Source: Solimonas_A sp052035235 (GTDB lineage Bacteria; Pseudomonadota; Gammaproteobacteria; Nevskiales; Nevskiaceae). From it: a stretch of 64,000 nt of DNA. This document shows, in pieces, positions 38,397 through 46,714 of this stretch. The notes below the pieces were generated by a model. The model did not search any database, was not told the origin of the DNA, and saw only the letters and a program-made list of their open reading frames with translations. Location of the stretch: contig JBPOHT010000033.1 of assembly GCA_052035235.1 (NCBI GenBank), positions 1 through 64,000 on the forward strand. The letters run 5' to 3'. Positions within the stretch are counted from its first letter, which is position 1. Each line of letters starts with the position of its first letter. The position numbers were made by a program, and so were the translations under genes.

Positions 38397-39605
38397 TTGC
38401 CGTCGCCGTCCCGCTACGCCGCACATGCCTTTCACGACAGCCTTCCGAATGGCCGCAGCTCCGGTGAGCTGCTGGTCACGCCGCTGGGCTTCCAGTTCCG
38501 CTGTGTGGCTGGCGCGGTGGACCTCCCTTTCCGTGGCGCGGAGCTGCGCCTGGGTGGCGCCTCGGACCGCCTGGTGTTCGTCAGCAACCCGGCCCGGCCC
38601 GGCTGGTCGGTATACACCGACGACCGCGGCCTGATCGCCGACCCGCTGCTGGCGCAGCAGCCGGAGCTGCAGCAGGCCCTGTCCTCGATGCGCCGCAAGC
38701 GCACCGGCGGCTGGCTGGCGACTATCGCCATTGCCTTGCTGCTGCTGGGCCTGCCGCTGGCCTTCCTGTTCAACATCGACATCTTTGCCGGCATGGCGGC
38801 AAAGCGCATTCCGGCGGAATGGGAGGAGGGCCTGGGCAAGCGGGTCTTCGCCCAGTACGAGATCGGCGCGCAGCTGATCGAGGACAAGGCCGTGGCGGCG
38901 CAGTTGAAGAAGCTGACCGATCCGCTGGAGCAGCAGATCGAGAATCCGCGCTATCCGTTCCGCTTCCATATCGCCAGGGACAGCCAGATCAACGCCTTCG
39001 CCCTGCCGGGCGGCTACGTGGTGATCAATTCGGAGCTGATCCTGCGCGCCCGCAGTGCCGACGAGTTGCTGGGCGTGACGGCGCACGAGATGTCGCACGT
39101 CACCGAGCAGCACGGCATGCGCTCCGTCATCACGTCGGCCGGCGTGCTGTTGATCGCCCAGGGCCTGCTGGGTGACGTGGCAGGCCTGGCGGCGACGCTG
39201 GCTTCTGCCGCGCCGCTGCTGCTCAACCAGAGCTATTCGCGCGGTTTCGAGAAGCAGGCCGACAAGCGCGGCGTGGAGCTGCTGCAGCGTGCTGGCATCG
39301 ATCCGCTGGGCATGGTGCGCTTCTTCGAGCTGGTGCAGTCCGAAGAGAAGAAGCGCCAGGAAAAGATTCGCAAGACCGCCGGTGACCGCACTGCGGACGT
39401 GCTGGAGGGAGCCTCCAAGTTCCTCAGCACACACCCGCAGACCCAGGACCGCATCGAGGCCATCCGCAAGATGGCGGCGAAGCAGCCGGGGCCCTACGTG
39501 AACCTGGACGCCGATTTCCAGCGCCTGCAGGAGCAGGTCCGGGCGATCGTGGCGCAAGACAACAAGGAAGAAGAGGAAGGGACGGAAGATGAAAACCGCA
39601 ATTGA
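38397..39605 (+). CDS. Membrane-anchored M48 family metallopeptidase
   Basis: Zinc peptidase of about 402 residues. I prefer the TTG start at 38397 because GGGGAGA lies 7 nt upstream; ATG 38319 in the same frame lacks such a site. An N-terminal domain of about 100 residues, rich in beta strands, precedes one membrane segment (GGWLATIAIALLLLGLPLA). The peptidase domain has HEMSH at about residue 230 (zinc ligands and catalytic Glu), the third-ligand region SRGFEKQADKRGVELL and INAFALPGGYVVINSELI. The last 17 nt overlap the first AIM24 gene, so it is cotranscribed with three AIM24 paralogues. Confidence 0.88.
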   Translation: MPSPSRYAAHAFHDSLPNGRSSGELLVTPLGFQFRCVAGAVDLPFRGAELRLGGASDRLVFVSNPARPGWSVYTDDRGLIADPLLAQQPELQQALSSMRRKRTGGWLATIAIALLLLGLPLAFLFNIDIFAGMAAKRIPAEWEEGLGKRVFAQYEIGAQLIEDKAVAAQLKKLTDPLEQQIENPRYPFRFHIARDSQINAFALPGGYVVINSELILRARSADELLGVTAHEMSHVTEQHGMRSVITSAGVLLIAQGLLGDVAGLAATLASAAPLLLNQSYSRGFEKQADKRGVELLQRAGIDPLGMVRFFELVQSEEKKRQEKIRKTAGDRTADVLEGASKFLSTHPQTQDRIEAIRKMAAKQPGPYVNLDADFQRLQEQVRAIVAQDNKEEEEGTEDENRN

Positions 39606-40257
39606 GGGCAGGCCGGCATTCGCCTACCTGCAGCTGACGCTGGAGCCCGGCGAGTCGATCGTCGCCGAGTCCGATGCCATGGCCAGCATGTCGGCCGAGC
39701 TGGACCTGCGCACCCGCCTCAACGGCGGCTTCTGGCGCGGCCTGGCGCGCAAGTACCTGGGCGGGGAGTCGTTGTTCATCAACCGTTTCAGCAACGCCAC
39801 GCAGCAGTCGCGCACGCTGACGCTGGTGCAGCCGACGCCGGGCGACATCCTGTGCCGCGAGCTGGTGGCCGGCGAGACCTACTACCTGCAGCCGGGTGCC
39901 TTCCTGGCCGCCGACGAGTCGGTGACGCTGGGCCTGAAGTGGGCGGGACTAGTGTCCTGGATCGCCAGCGAGGGCCTGTTCAAGATGGCCGTCACCGGCC
40001 CGGGCCGTGTCTGGTACGGCGCCTACGGTGCGCTGCTGGAGCGGGCGCTGGACGGCGAGACCATCGTCGACACCAGCCACCTGGTGGCCTACGAGCCGGG
40101 TGTGCAGCTGCGCCTGCAGCTCGCGGGCGGCATCTTCTCCAGCATCTTCGGCGGCGAAGGCCTGGTGACGCGCCTTTCGGGCCAGGGCAAGTACGTCATC
40201 CAGACGCGCAGCCTCAGCGGCCTCAGCGGCTGGATCAACCCCAAGCTCTGGGGCTAG
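39589..40257 (+). CDS. AIM24 family protein, paralogue 1
   Basis: A 222-residue AIM24-family (TIGR00266-like) protein. Beta-rich motifs common to the family are LTLEPGESIVAESDAMASMS, YLGGESLFINRFSN and GGEGLVTRLSGQGKYVIQTR. No signal peptide or membrane helix is seen. The family is named after a yeast mitochondrial inner-membrane protein; the bacterial function is unknown. It overlaps the M48 gene and is followed 14 nt later by paralogue 2. Confidence 0.83.
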   Translation: MKTAIEGRPAFAYLQLTLEPGESIVAESDAMASMSAELDLRTRLNGGFWRGLARKYLGGESLFINRFSNATQQSRTLTLVQPTPGDILCRELVAGETYYLQPGAFLAADESVTLGLKWAGLVSWIASEGLFKMAVTGPGRVWYGAYGALLERALDGETIVDTSHLVAYEPGVQLRLQLAGGIFSSIFGGEGLVTRLSGQGKYVIQTRSLSGLSGWINPKLWG

Positions 40258-40271
40258 GCAAGGAGCCGACC

Positions 40272-40955
40272 ATGGAATTCGAACTGGTACACCGCCCCGG
40301 CAATACCGCGGCGAAGGTCCGTCTCCGGCAGGGCGAGACCCTGACCGCCGAGGGCGGTGCGATGATCGCCATGAGCGGCGACATGGGCATCACCACCACC
40401 ACGCACAAGAAGGGCTCCGGCTCGCTGCTGAAGAGCCTCAAGCGGATGCTCGGTGGCGAGTCGCTGTTCCTCAATCACTTCACTTCGCCTCGTGAAGGCG
40501 GCGAGGTCTGGCTGGGCACGCAGCTCGCCGGCGACATGCTGGTGCATGAACTCGATAACGAGAGCCTGATCGTGCAGGGCGGATCCTGGGTGGCGAGCGA
40601 GGAGGGTGTGGAAGTCGGCATGGGCTGGCAGGGCTTCAAGTCGCTGCTGTCTGGCGAGCATGTCTTCTGGCTCAACCTGAAGGGTCGTGGCAAGGTGTTG
40701 CTGAGTTCCTTCGGCGCGATCTATCCGGTGCAGGTTGACGGCGAGTACATCGTGGACAGCGGTCACATCGTCGCCTTCAACGAAACCCTGAAGTTCGAGC
40801 TCAGCAAGGCCGGCAAGAGCTGGTTGCACTCGATCCTTGGCGGCGAAGGCCTGGTCTGCAAGTTCAAGGGCCGCGGCACGGTCTGGTGCCAGTCGCACAA
40901 CCCGGGCAGCTTCGGCCGTGCGCTGACGCCGAGCCTCAAGCCGCGCAGCCGCTGA
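40272..40955 (+). CDS. AIM24 family protein, paralogue 2
   Basis: A 227-residue AIM24-family protein. ATG 40272 has AGGAG at 40261. The family pattern is clear: VRLRQGETLTAEGGAMIAMS, MLGGESLFLNHFTS, SFGAIYPVQVDGEYIVDSGH and LGGEGLVCKFKGRGTVWCQS. It differs from paralogue 1 mainly at the ends, including a basic C-terminus (LKPRSR). A hetero-oligomer of the three paralogues is plausible but unproven. Confidence 0.83.
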   Translation: MEFELVHRPGNTAAKVRLRQGETLTAEGGAMIAMSGDMGITTTTHKKGSGSLLKSLKRMLGGESLFLNHFTSPREGGEVWLGTQLAGDMLVHELDNESLIVQGGSWVASEEGVEVGMGWQGFKSLLSGEHVFWLNLKGRGKVLLSSFGAIYPVQVDGEYIVDSGHIVAFNETLKFELSKAGKSWLHSILGGEGLVCKFKGRGTVWCQSHNPGSFGRALTPSLKPRSR

Positions 40956-40965
40956 GGAGCCCAGC

Positions 40966-41985
40966 ATGAGCGAAGCAACATACAACGTGATGCTCACCGG
41001 CGAACTGGTGGCGGGTGCCGAGCGCAGCCGCGTGGTGGCGCTGTTCGGCGCCAAGTTCGGCCTGCAGCCGGCACAGGCGGAGGGCCTGTTCAGCGGTCGC
41101 CCCGTGGTGATCAAGAAGGGCGTGGACGCCGCCACGGCGCAGCGCATCGTCGAGCAGGTGCGGCAGATGGGGGCGCACGCCACGGCACAGCCGGCCGAAG
41201 GCATCGCACCGCCGGTGCCGGCGCGCACCAATGGCGCGACTCCGCCGCCGGTGCCGCCGTCCCCTCCACCGGTGCCGCGCGCCGCCGCTCCCGTGCCGCC
41301 GCCGCCGGCACCGCAGCCGGGCCTGGCCTTCCGCATCGAGGGCGAGCCGGACTTCGCTTTCCTGACTGTGAAGATTCCGGCCGGCGAGACGCTGAAGGTC
41401 GAGGCCTCGGCGATGGCGACGATGGACACGCACATCACCATGAAGACCAAGCTCGGCGGCGGCCTCAGCCGCTTCGTCACTGGCGAGTCGATCTTCATCA
41501 ACGAGTTCACCGCGGAGCATGCGCCGGGCGAGATCGGCATCGCCGCCGGCGCGCCGGGCGACATGCGCCATCTCTATCTTGATGGGCAGACGATCTACCT
41601 GCAGAACTCCGGCTATGTCGCCTCCACCTCCGGCGTGGCGGTGGAGAGCAAGTGGCAGGGCCTGACCAAGGGCTTCTTCTCGGGCGAGAGCCTGTTCCTG
41701 ATCCGCTGCTCGGGCAAGGGCGACCTGTGGTTCTCGAGCTACGGCGGCGTGATCGAAGTGGACGTGGACGGTGACTACGTGGTGGACACCGGCAACATCG
41801 TCGCCTTTACCGACGGCCTGGAATACCGCATCACCAAGGTCGGCGGCTACAAGTCGCTGTTCTTCTCGGGCGAGGGCCTGGTCTGCCGCTTCTCCGGGCG
41901 TGGGCGCGTGTGGATCCAGACGCGCAAGGTCGGCGCCTTCATCAGCTGGACCTTCCCGTTCCGAAGAGTGGCGAAGAAGGGGTGA
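40966..41985 (+). CDS. AIM24 family protein, paralogue 3, with extra N-terminal domain
   Basis: A 339-residue protein in three parts. Residues 1-75 form a small alpha/beta domain (RSRVVALFGAKFGL, GLFSGRPVVIKKGVDAATAQR) of a kind I recall at the N-termini of unrelated proteobacterial membrane proteins. Residues 76-125 are a proline-rich linker (PPPVPPSPPPVP). Residues 126-339 are an AIM24 domain (VTGESIFINEFTAEH, SGEGLVCRFSGRGRVWIQTR). It starts 10 nt after paralogue 2 and closes the operon; the stop codon lies inside a terminator hairpin. Confidence 0.82.
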   Translation: MSEATYNVMLTGELVAGAERSRVVALFGAKFGLQPAQAEGLFSGRPVVIKKGVDAATAQRIVEQVRQMGAHATAQPAEGIAPPVPARTNGATPPPVPPSPPPVPRAAAPVPPPPAPQPGLAFRIEGEPDFAFLTVKIPAGETLKVEASAMATMDTHITMKTKLGGGLSRFVTGESIFINEFTAEHAPGEIGIAAGAPGDMRHLYLDGQTIYLQNSGYVASTSGVAVESKWQGLTKGFFSGESLFLIRCSGKGDLWFSSYGGVIEVDVDGDYVVDTGNIVAFTDGLEYRITKVGGYKSLFFSGEGLVCRFSGRGRVWIQTRKVGAFISWTFPFRRVAKKG

Positions 41986-42088
41986 TTCATCGCCTGCGAT
42001 GAATCACGGGCGGCCATGGATGGCCGCCCAGGGGCTAGATCAGGGGAGGAGGTCCCGCCATGGATGGCGTCCCCTCTTTTTGCTTTTT
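41982..42088 (+). terminator. Three consecutive hairpins ending in a T-rich tract
   Basis: First stem: GTGATTCATCG (41982-41992) with CGATGAATCAC (41997-42007), overlapping the stop codon of AIM24 paralogue 3. Second stem: GGGCGGCCA (42008-42016) with TGGCCGCCC (42021-42029). A third CGCCAT/ATGGCG stem precedes CTCTTTTTGCTTTTT (42074-42088). The array should terminate the M48-AIM24 operon; the tandem form looks repeat-derived. Confidence 0.65.
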
Positions 42089-42143
42089 CGGCCCAGGAGT
42101 CGGTAGGAGTAGGCGAGGAGCTCCCACCATGGCAGGGTTCGTT

Positions 42144-42169
42144 GGTGGGCACGCTACGCTTAGCCCACC
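42144..42169. repeat. GTGGGC-type dispersed palindrome
   Basis: GGTGGGC (42144-42150) pairs with GCCCACC (42163-42169). The sequence running into CCACCCTAC resembles the larger GTAGGGTGGGC palindrome at 53946-54027, so both likely belong to one dispersed family. It lies downstream of the SDR gene and may help terminate it. Confidence 0.5.
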
Positions 42170-42199
42170 CTACGGATCCTGCGGGTTCCGCCGCGCTCT

Positions 42200-43036
42200 T
42201 CAAGCGATCTTGTAATACCCCGCAATCATCCGCTCGAACCAGCGCTGCGGCAGCAGTTTCTTCAGCACACCCACGGCGAAGCGCTGGGCCAGCGGGCCCA
42301 CCAGGTGCCGCAGCTTCGGGTCGCGCGCGTTGATGATCTTCTCCAGCCGCCAGGCGATGGCCTCCGGCGTGGCGCCGCCCTGTTCGTCCTTTTCCATCAC
42401 CGTCACGGCGGTGCACAGCGCCTGCTTGTAGGGGCCCTCTGCGGCAGCAGCGGCCATGCGGCGCTCCGCGGTGAAGCCGGTGCGGAAGTCGCCCGGCTCG
42501 ATCATGGCCACCTTCACGCCGTAGGGGCGCAGTTCCATGCGCAGGGACTCGGTCATGCCTTCCACCGCGAACTTGCTGGCGCTGTAGAGGCCCTGGAAGG
42601 GGATCGCCACCAGTCCGCCCATGGAGCTGATGTTGACCAGGGTGCCGGAGCCCTGGCGGCGCAGCGTGGGCAGCACGGCTTGGCAGACGCGCAGCACGCC
42701 GAAGAAATTGGTGTCGAGCTGCTCCTGGGCCTCGGCGATGCTGGTGTCCTCCACCGAGCCGGCGATTCCCCAGCCGGCGTTGTTCACCACCACGTCGATG
42801 CGGCCCTCCCGGGCCAGGACCAGGTCCACGGCCTGCCGCACCGAGGTCTCCGAGGTGACGTCCATAGCGATCATGCGCAGGCCTGGGTCTGGGCTGGGCT
42901 CCGGCGGCAGCGGCGCGGCGCGGCGGCTGGTGCCGTAGACACAGTAGCCGCGGCGCTGCAGGTGCTCGGCGCAGGTCTTGCCGATGCCCGAGGAGGCGCC
43001 GGTGATGAGGACGACACGCGGGGAAGCAGGCTGCAT
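42200..43036 (-). CDS. Short-chain dehydrogenase/reductase (SDR)
   Basis: A classical SDR of 278 residues from ATG 43036. The NAD(P) motif is TGASSGIG, followed by NNAGWG, a catalytic serine in NISSMGG and Y-x3-K in LYSASKFAVEG. The arginines after the glycine motif (GTSRRAAP) suggest NADP preference. The substrate is unknown. The C-terminal tail (LLPQRWFERMIAGYYKI) is typical of SDRs acting on lipophilic substrates. It is divergent from the cytochrome gene with 180 nt between them. Confidence 0.88.
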   Translation of the reverse strand: MQPASPRVVLITGASSGIGKTCAEHLQRRGYCVYGTSRRAAPLPPEPSPDPGLRMIAMDVTSETSVRQAVDLVLAREGRIDVVVNNAGWGIAGSVEDTSIAEAQEQLDTNFFGVLRVCQAVLPTLRRQGSGTLVNISSMGGLVAIPFQGLYSASKFAVEGMTESLRMELRPYGVKVAMIEPGDFRTGFTAERRMAAAAAEGPYKQALCTAVTVMEKDEQGGATPEAIAWRLEKIINARDPKLRHLVGPLAQRFAVGVLKKLLPQRWFERMIAGYYKIA

Positions 43037-43216
43037 GGTGCGGGAACTCGCCAGGGTCGGTATGGCTGCGGAGCTTACCGGGCCCCGGGCCGGCGCCGGG
43101 AGGACTGCGTCACAGCCGTCCGCCGCGAACCCCCTGGGCGTCCGCGGCGGCGCTCGCGAGCCTGGGGGCGGGGACCTAGCATGATCGTCACGACATTCCG
43201 GGTCGGAGGGGACCTC

Positions 43217-43582
43217 ATGCGTATCGAATCGGCCAGCCGGGCCTTGCTGCCTGCGCTGCTCCTGCTGCTGGCTGCCTGCGGCAAGACCGAGGCTCCGCCG
43301 GCAGCGCCTGCGGCGGCAGTGGCCCCCGCGGCGGCGAGTGCCGAGCTGCAGGCGCTGTATGACCGCAGCTGCAAGGGTTGCCATGCCGTGCCGGGCACCG
43401 GGGCGCCGCTGAAGGGCAACGTGCAGGCCTGGGCGCCGCGCGTGGCGCAAGGCATCGACACCCTGCTGGACCACACCATCAACGGTTTCCAGTCCATGCC
43501 GCCGATGGGCGCCTGCATGGACTGCAGCGAGGAGCAGTTCGAGGAGCTGATCGAACTGATGTCCGGCACCACATTCGATTAG
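43217..43582 (+). CDS. Class I c-type cytochrome lipoprotein
   Basis: A 121-residue small periplasmic electron carrier. ATG 43217 has GGAGGGG just upstream; an in-frame ATG at 43181 would spoil the signal peptide. The lipobox LAAC (Cys21) predicts acylation, followed by an Ala/Pro linker. Haem attachment is C52-x2-CH (CKGCH). A methionine in MPPMGACMDCS is the probable axial ligand; the two cysteines there may form a disulfide, a cytochrome c5-like feature. It may take electrons from the exported oxidase encoded next, after the MITE-like element; that pairing is inference. Confidence 0.87.
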   Translation: MRIESASRALLPALLLLLAACGKTEAPPAAPAAAVAPAAASAELQALYDRSCKGCHAVPGTGAPLKGNVQAWAPRVAQGIDTLLDHTINGFQSMPPMGACMDCSEEQFEELIELMSGTTFD

Positions 43583-43583
43583 A

Positions 43584-43843
43584 GCCTGTTAACGCTATGA
43601 ACATCGCTGCGATGCCACCCGATTTGCCACCAGGCCAGACGCGAGGAGGGCGCTTAGTGGGACTAAGTAACCGACGAGCAACGCCGCATGGCGGCAAATC
43701 TGGCGGCACCCGGAGGGCGGGGCCGTTCTGGCGCAGGGCGCCGTCCCGTCCCGCTGATGTGCGTTCAGTACACGGCGCGTGCCGGGACATCGCCCTGCGC
43801 CAAAACGGTCTCTGTCGCAGCGATGTTCATGGCGTCAACAGGC
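43584..43843. repeat. MITE-like structured element with 29-bp terminal inverted repeats
   Basis: Left arm 43584-43612 (begins GCCTGTTAACGC) and right arm 43815-43843 (ends GGCGTCAACAGGC) match at 27 of 29 positions when inverted. Inside are a GATTTGCCACC/GCGGCAAATC pair (43621-43634 with 43687-43700) and a 26-nt pair (43723-43748 with 43783-43808; 23 of 26). No plausible transposase is encoded. It fills almost the whole gap between the cytochrome and the oxidase, and ends 10 nt before the oxidase ATG. Confidence 0.75.
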
Positions 43844-43853
43844 CCTTTGCCCC

Positions 43854-45242
43854 ATGAGCCTGTCACGCCGTGAATTGATCAAGGGCCTGGCGCTGGTGAG
43901 CGCGGCGAGTGCCATGGGCCTGCCGGGACTCGCCGCCGCAGCGCGGCGCAACCGCGTGATGGTCTGGCGAAACTGGTCGGGGGCGCAGAGCTGCATCCCG
44001 GCGGCGCGCCTGGGGCCGGCCAGCGAGGAGGCCCTGGCGGAGCTGCTGCGAGCGAGCCGTGACGTGATCCGGCCGGTGGGGGCCGGGCATTCCTTCAGCG
44101 CGCTGGTGCCCACCGACGGCACCATCGTGTCGCTGGCCCGGCTCAGTGGCCTGATCGGGCTGGATGCCGGCAAGCAGCAGTCCGAGTGGTGGGGCGGCAC
44201 GCCGATGTCGCAGATGGGCGCGCCGCTGAAGGCGGCGGGCCTGGCGCTGACCAACATGGCGGACATCGACCACCAGAGCCTGGCTGGCGCCATCGCCACC
44301 GCCACGCATGGCACCGGCATCGGTTTCGGCTCTTACTCGACCCAGGTCACCGGCCTGCGCCTTGTCACGGCCAGCGGCGAGACGCTGGACTGCGATGCAC
44401 AGAACCGCCCCGAGGTCTTCAATGCCGCGCGCGTCTCGCTAGGGGCGCTGGGTTTCGTCACGCGCGTGAAGCTGAAGAACCGGCCGGCGTTCCGCCTGCG
44501 CGAAAAGATGTGGATCCAGAAGACGGAGGAGATCCTGGAGGGCATCGACGAGCTGCGCCGCGGCAACCAGCACTGGGAGATGCATGTCCTCACGCACTCC
44601 GATTATTCCGCCGCGGTTTCGCTGAACGAGACCACAGATCCGGCGAGCCCGCCGCCGGCCGATCCCGAGGCGGAGGGCGGCAACGAGTACATCAAGTGGA
44701 TCGCGCGCCTGGACAAGTACGGCAGCGACTGGCCGGCCGCGCGCCGCGCGCTGCTGAACCTGGTGGCCTCCACCGCGGGTTTCGAGGAGCGCGTTGGCGA
44801 GTCCTACGAGGTCTTCGCCAATGTGCGCAACGTGCGCTTCAACGAGATGGAGTATTCCGTGCCCTCGGAGGCCGGCCCGGCCTGCCTGAGGGAGATCCTG
44901 GCGCTGATCGACAAGAAGCGCCTGCCGACCTGGTTCCCCATCGAGTACCGCTACATCCAGGGCGACGACATCCCCATCTCGATGTTCGAGGGCGGGGAGC
45001 GCTGCGCCATCTCGATCCACCAGCACTACACCATGGACCACCACAACTACTTCGCCGAGATCGAGCCGATCTTCTGGAAGTATGGCGGCCGTCCACACTG
45101 GGGTAAGCTGCATTCGCTCAATGCGCGCCAGCTGCAGAAGCTCTATCCACGCTGGAAGGAGTTCACCGAACTGCGGCAGGCGCTGGACCCGCAGGGGCGC
45201 TTCCTGAATGCGCATCTGCGGTCGGTGTTTGGGGTGGCTTGA
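43854..45242 (+). CDS. Tat-exported FAD-linked lactone/sugar oxidase (ALO/GULO family)
   Basis: A 462-residue flavoprotein. The twin-arginine signal is MSLSRRELIKGLALVSAASA with cleavage near LAAAA, so it folds in the cytoplasm and acts in the periplasm. The FAD-binding PCMH domain has VIRPVGAGHSFSALVPTDGT, and GAIATATHGTGIGFGSYSTQV follows. The C-terminal ALO domain ends HWGKLHSLNARQLQKLYPRW. No GHTW-type covalent-flavin motif is complete; GAGHSFS is the equivalent. ATG 43854 has no good Shine-Dalgarno, since the leader is the end of the MITE-like element. The substrate is unknown. Confidence 0.85.
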   Translation: MSLSRRELIKGLALVSAASAMGLPGLAAAARRNRVMVWRNWSGAQSCIPAARLGPASEEALAELLRASRDVIRPVGAGHSFSALVPTDGTIVSLARLSGLIGLDAGKQQSEWWGGTPMSQMGAPLKAAGLALTNMADIDHQSLAGAIATATHGTGIGFGSYSTQVTGLRLVTASGETLDCDAQNRPEVFNAARVSLGALGFVTRVKLKNRPAFRLREKMWIQKTEEILEGIDELRRGNQHWEMHVLTHSDYSAAVSLNETTDPASPPPADPEAEGGNEYIKWIARLDKYGSDWPAARRALLNLVASTAGFEERVGESYEVFANVRNVRFNEMEYSVPSEAGPACLREILALIDKKRLPTWFPIEYRYIQGDDIPISMFEGGERCAISIHQHYTMDHHNYFAEIEPIFWKYGGRPHWGKLHSLNARQLQKLYPRWKEFTELRQALDPQGRFLNAHLRSVFGVA

Positions 45243-45259
45243 ACAGCCGGGCTGGTGAG

Positions 45260-45358
45260 CCGTTCGTGCTGAGCTTGTCGAAGCATGGGCGGCCCGCCCC
45301 GAGGTTGGGGCCGTTCACCCTTCGATCCTTCGACAGGCTCAGGACTCAGGGCGAACGG
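45260..45358. repeat. Dispersed inverted repeat of the CCGTTCG...CGAACGG type
   Basis: CCGTTCGTGCTGAGCTTGTC at 45260 and its imperfect inverse (CTTCGACAGGCTCAGGACTC, then GCGAACGG ending at 45358) form an interrupted palindrome. This GAGC-TTGTCGAAG motif is a repeat I recognise from many proteobacterial intergenic regions. It lies between the oxidase and the PLP-enzyme gene. Confidence 0.65.
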
Positions 45359-45383
45359 TGAGAGAGTAGGGAGAACCAGAACA

Positions 45384-46646
45384 ATGAAGCGACGCCATTT
45401 CGTGATCGGTGCCGCGGCCCTGGGTGCCGGCGCGGCCTTGGCGCTGCGGCCGCGGGCCGAGGCCCAGCCCTATGACGACTACTTCCGCGCGCTCAATGAC
45501 GAGCTGCGTCGCAACGGGCCGGCGCGGCCCTGCCTGCTGATCGACCTGGACCGGCTGGACCGCAACATCGATGCGGTCATGGCATCCGTGCGCGCCCCCA
45601 GGCACTACCGCGTGGTGGAGAAGTCGCTGCCCAGCCCGAAGCTGCTGGAGTACGTGATGCGCAAGGCCGGGACCAACCGGCTGATGTCCTTCCACCAGCC
45701 TTTCGCCAATGCCGACGCGCGGCTGTTCCCGGAGTGCGACATCCTGATCGGCAAGCCGTTGCCGGTGCGCGCCGCGGAGCGCTTCTACCGCGAGCTGCAG
45801 GGAGCTTTCGACCCGTCGAGGCAGATGCAATGGCTGGTCGATACGACGGAGCGCCTGCGGCAGTACCTGGAACTGGCGCGGGGCCTGGGGACGCGCCTGC
45901 GCATCAATATCGAGATCGACGTCGGACTGCATCGCGGCGGCGTGGACGACGATGCGACGCTGTCGGAGATGCTGGCGCTGATCGAGGCGCAGCCGCAGCA
46001 GCTGGAATTCTCCGGCTTCATGGGTTACGACCCGCATGTCACCGCGCTGCCGCGCTTCGCCGGCTCTCGCGATGCCCTGTTTGCCTCGGCCATGCAGGCC
46101 TACGAAAGCCGTGTGGCGCTGCTGCGCAGCCGCCATCCGGCACTGTGGAATGAGAAGCTGACACTGAACGCCGCCGGCAGCCCCACCTACAAGCTGCACG
46201 AGCGTGAGAACCTCAGCAACGACATCTCGGTCGGCTCGGCCCTGCTCAAGCCCACGCACTTCGACATCGACACCCTGGCGGAGCATGTACCGGCCGCCTT
46301 CATCGCCACGCCGGTGCTGAAGGCCGTGGGGCCGCTGCGCCTGCCGGAGCTGGATGGCCTGTCGCGCCTGGCCCGCGCCTGGGACCCGAATACGCGCGAG
46401 ATGTTCTTCGTCTACGGCGGCAACTGGATGGCGGACTACGAGTCGCCGCAGGGCCTGCGCCGCAACGGCCTTTACGGCAAGAGCTCCAACCAGGAGAACG
46501 TCACCGCCTCGGTTGGCACCGGCCTTGCGGTGGACGATCATGTCTTCCTGCGGCCGCAGCAGTCGGAGGCGGTCCTGCTGGAGTTCGGGGACTTGCTTGC
46601 CGTGCGCGGCGGGCGCATCGTCGAGCAGTGGCCCGTGCTGGCCTGA
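45384..46646 (+). CDS. Exported PLP-dependent fold-III enzyme (alanine racemase / D-threonine aldolase-like)
   Basis: A 420-residue DSD1-type protein. ATG 45384 follows GGGAGA. The first residues, MKRRHFVIGAAALGAGAALA, read as a Tat-like signal (twin Arg, then a hydrophobic run and ...AEAQP). The alanine-racemase N-terminal barrel starts PCLLIDLDRLDRNID; the probable PLP lysine is in YRVVEKSLPSPKLL. INIEIDVGLHRGGV and the SGFMGYDPHV segment fit the barrel. The C-terminal domain has a YGGNWMADY stretch. PLP enzymes of this fold are usually cytoplasmic, so export is notable. The substrate is unknown; amino-alcohols or D-hydroxy amino acids are options. Confidence 0.8.
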   Translation: MKRRHFVIGAAALGAGAALALRPRAEAQPYDDYFRALNDELRRNGPARPCLLIDLDRLDRNIDAVMASVRAPRHYRVVEKSLPSPKLLEYVMRKAGTNRLMSFHQPFANADARLFPECDILIGKPLPVRAAERFYRELQGAFDPSRQMQWLVDTTERLRQYLELARGLGTRLRINIEIDVGLHRGGVDDDATLSEMLALIEAQPQQLEFSGFMGYDPHVTALPRFAGSRDALFASAMQAYESRVALLRSRHPALWNEKLTLNAAGSPTYKLHERENLSNDISVGSALLKPTHFDIDTLAEHVPAAFIATPVLKAVGPLRLPELDGLSRLARAWDPNTREMFFVYGGNWMADYESPQGLRRNGLYGKSSNQENVTASVGTGLAVDDHVFLRPQQSEAVLLEFGDLLAVRGGRIVEQWPVLA

Positions 46647-46714
46647 GGCCAGCAAGCTTCGCCATTATTAATCGAAGCCGGCAGAACCGGCGCAGAGGAA
46701 GGGAGAGCCCCTCG

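Noticed and set aside
36066..39557. A 1163-codon minus-strand frame opposite the molybdopterin oxidoreductase and M48 genes
   Set aside because: Both plus-strand genes have clear motifs and ribosome binding sites. The long antisense frame reflects codon bias in high-GC DNA.
43779..43853. An in-frame ATG at 43779 as start of the lactone oxidase
   Set aside because: It lies within the MITE-like element and would put 25 residues before the twin-arginine signal, which normally begins near the N-terminus.
45285..45383. An upstream ATG extending the PLP enzyme by 33 residues
   Set aside because: The extension is encoded by the CCGTTCG...CGAACGG repeat and would bury the Tat-like signal. ATG 45384 has a ribosome binding site.
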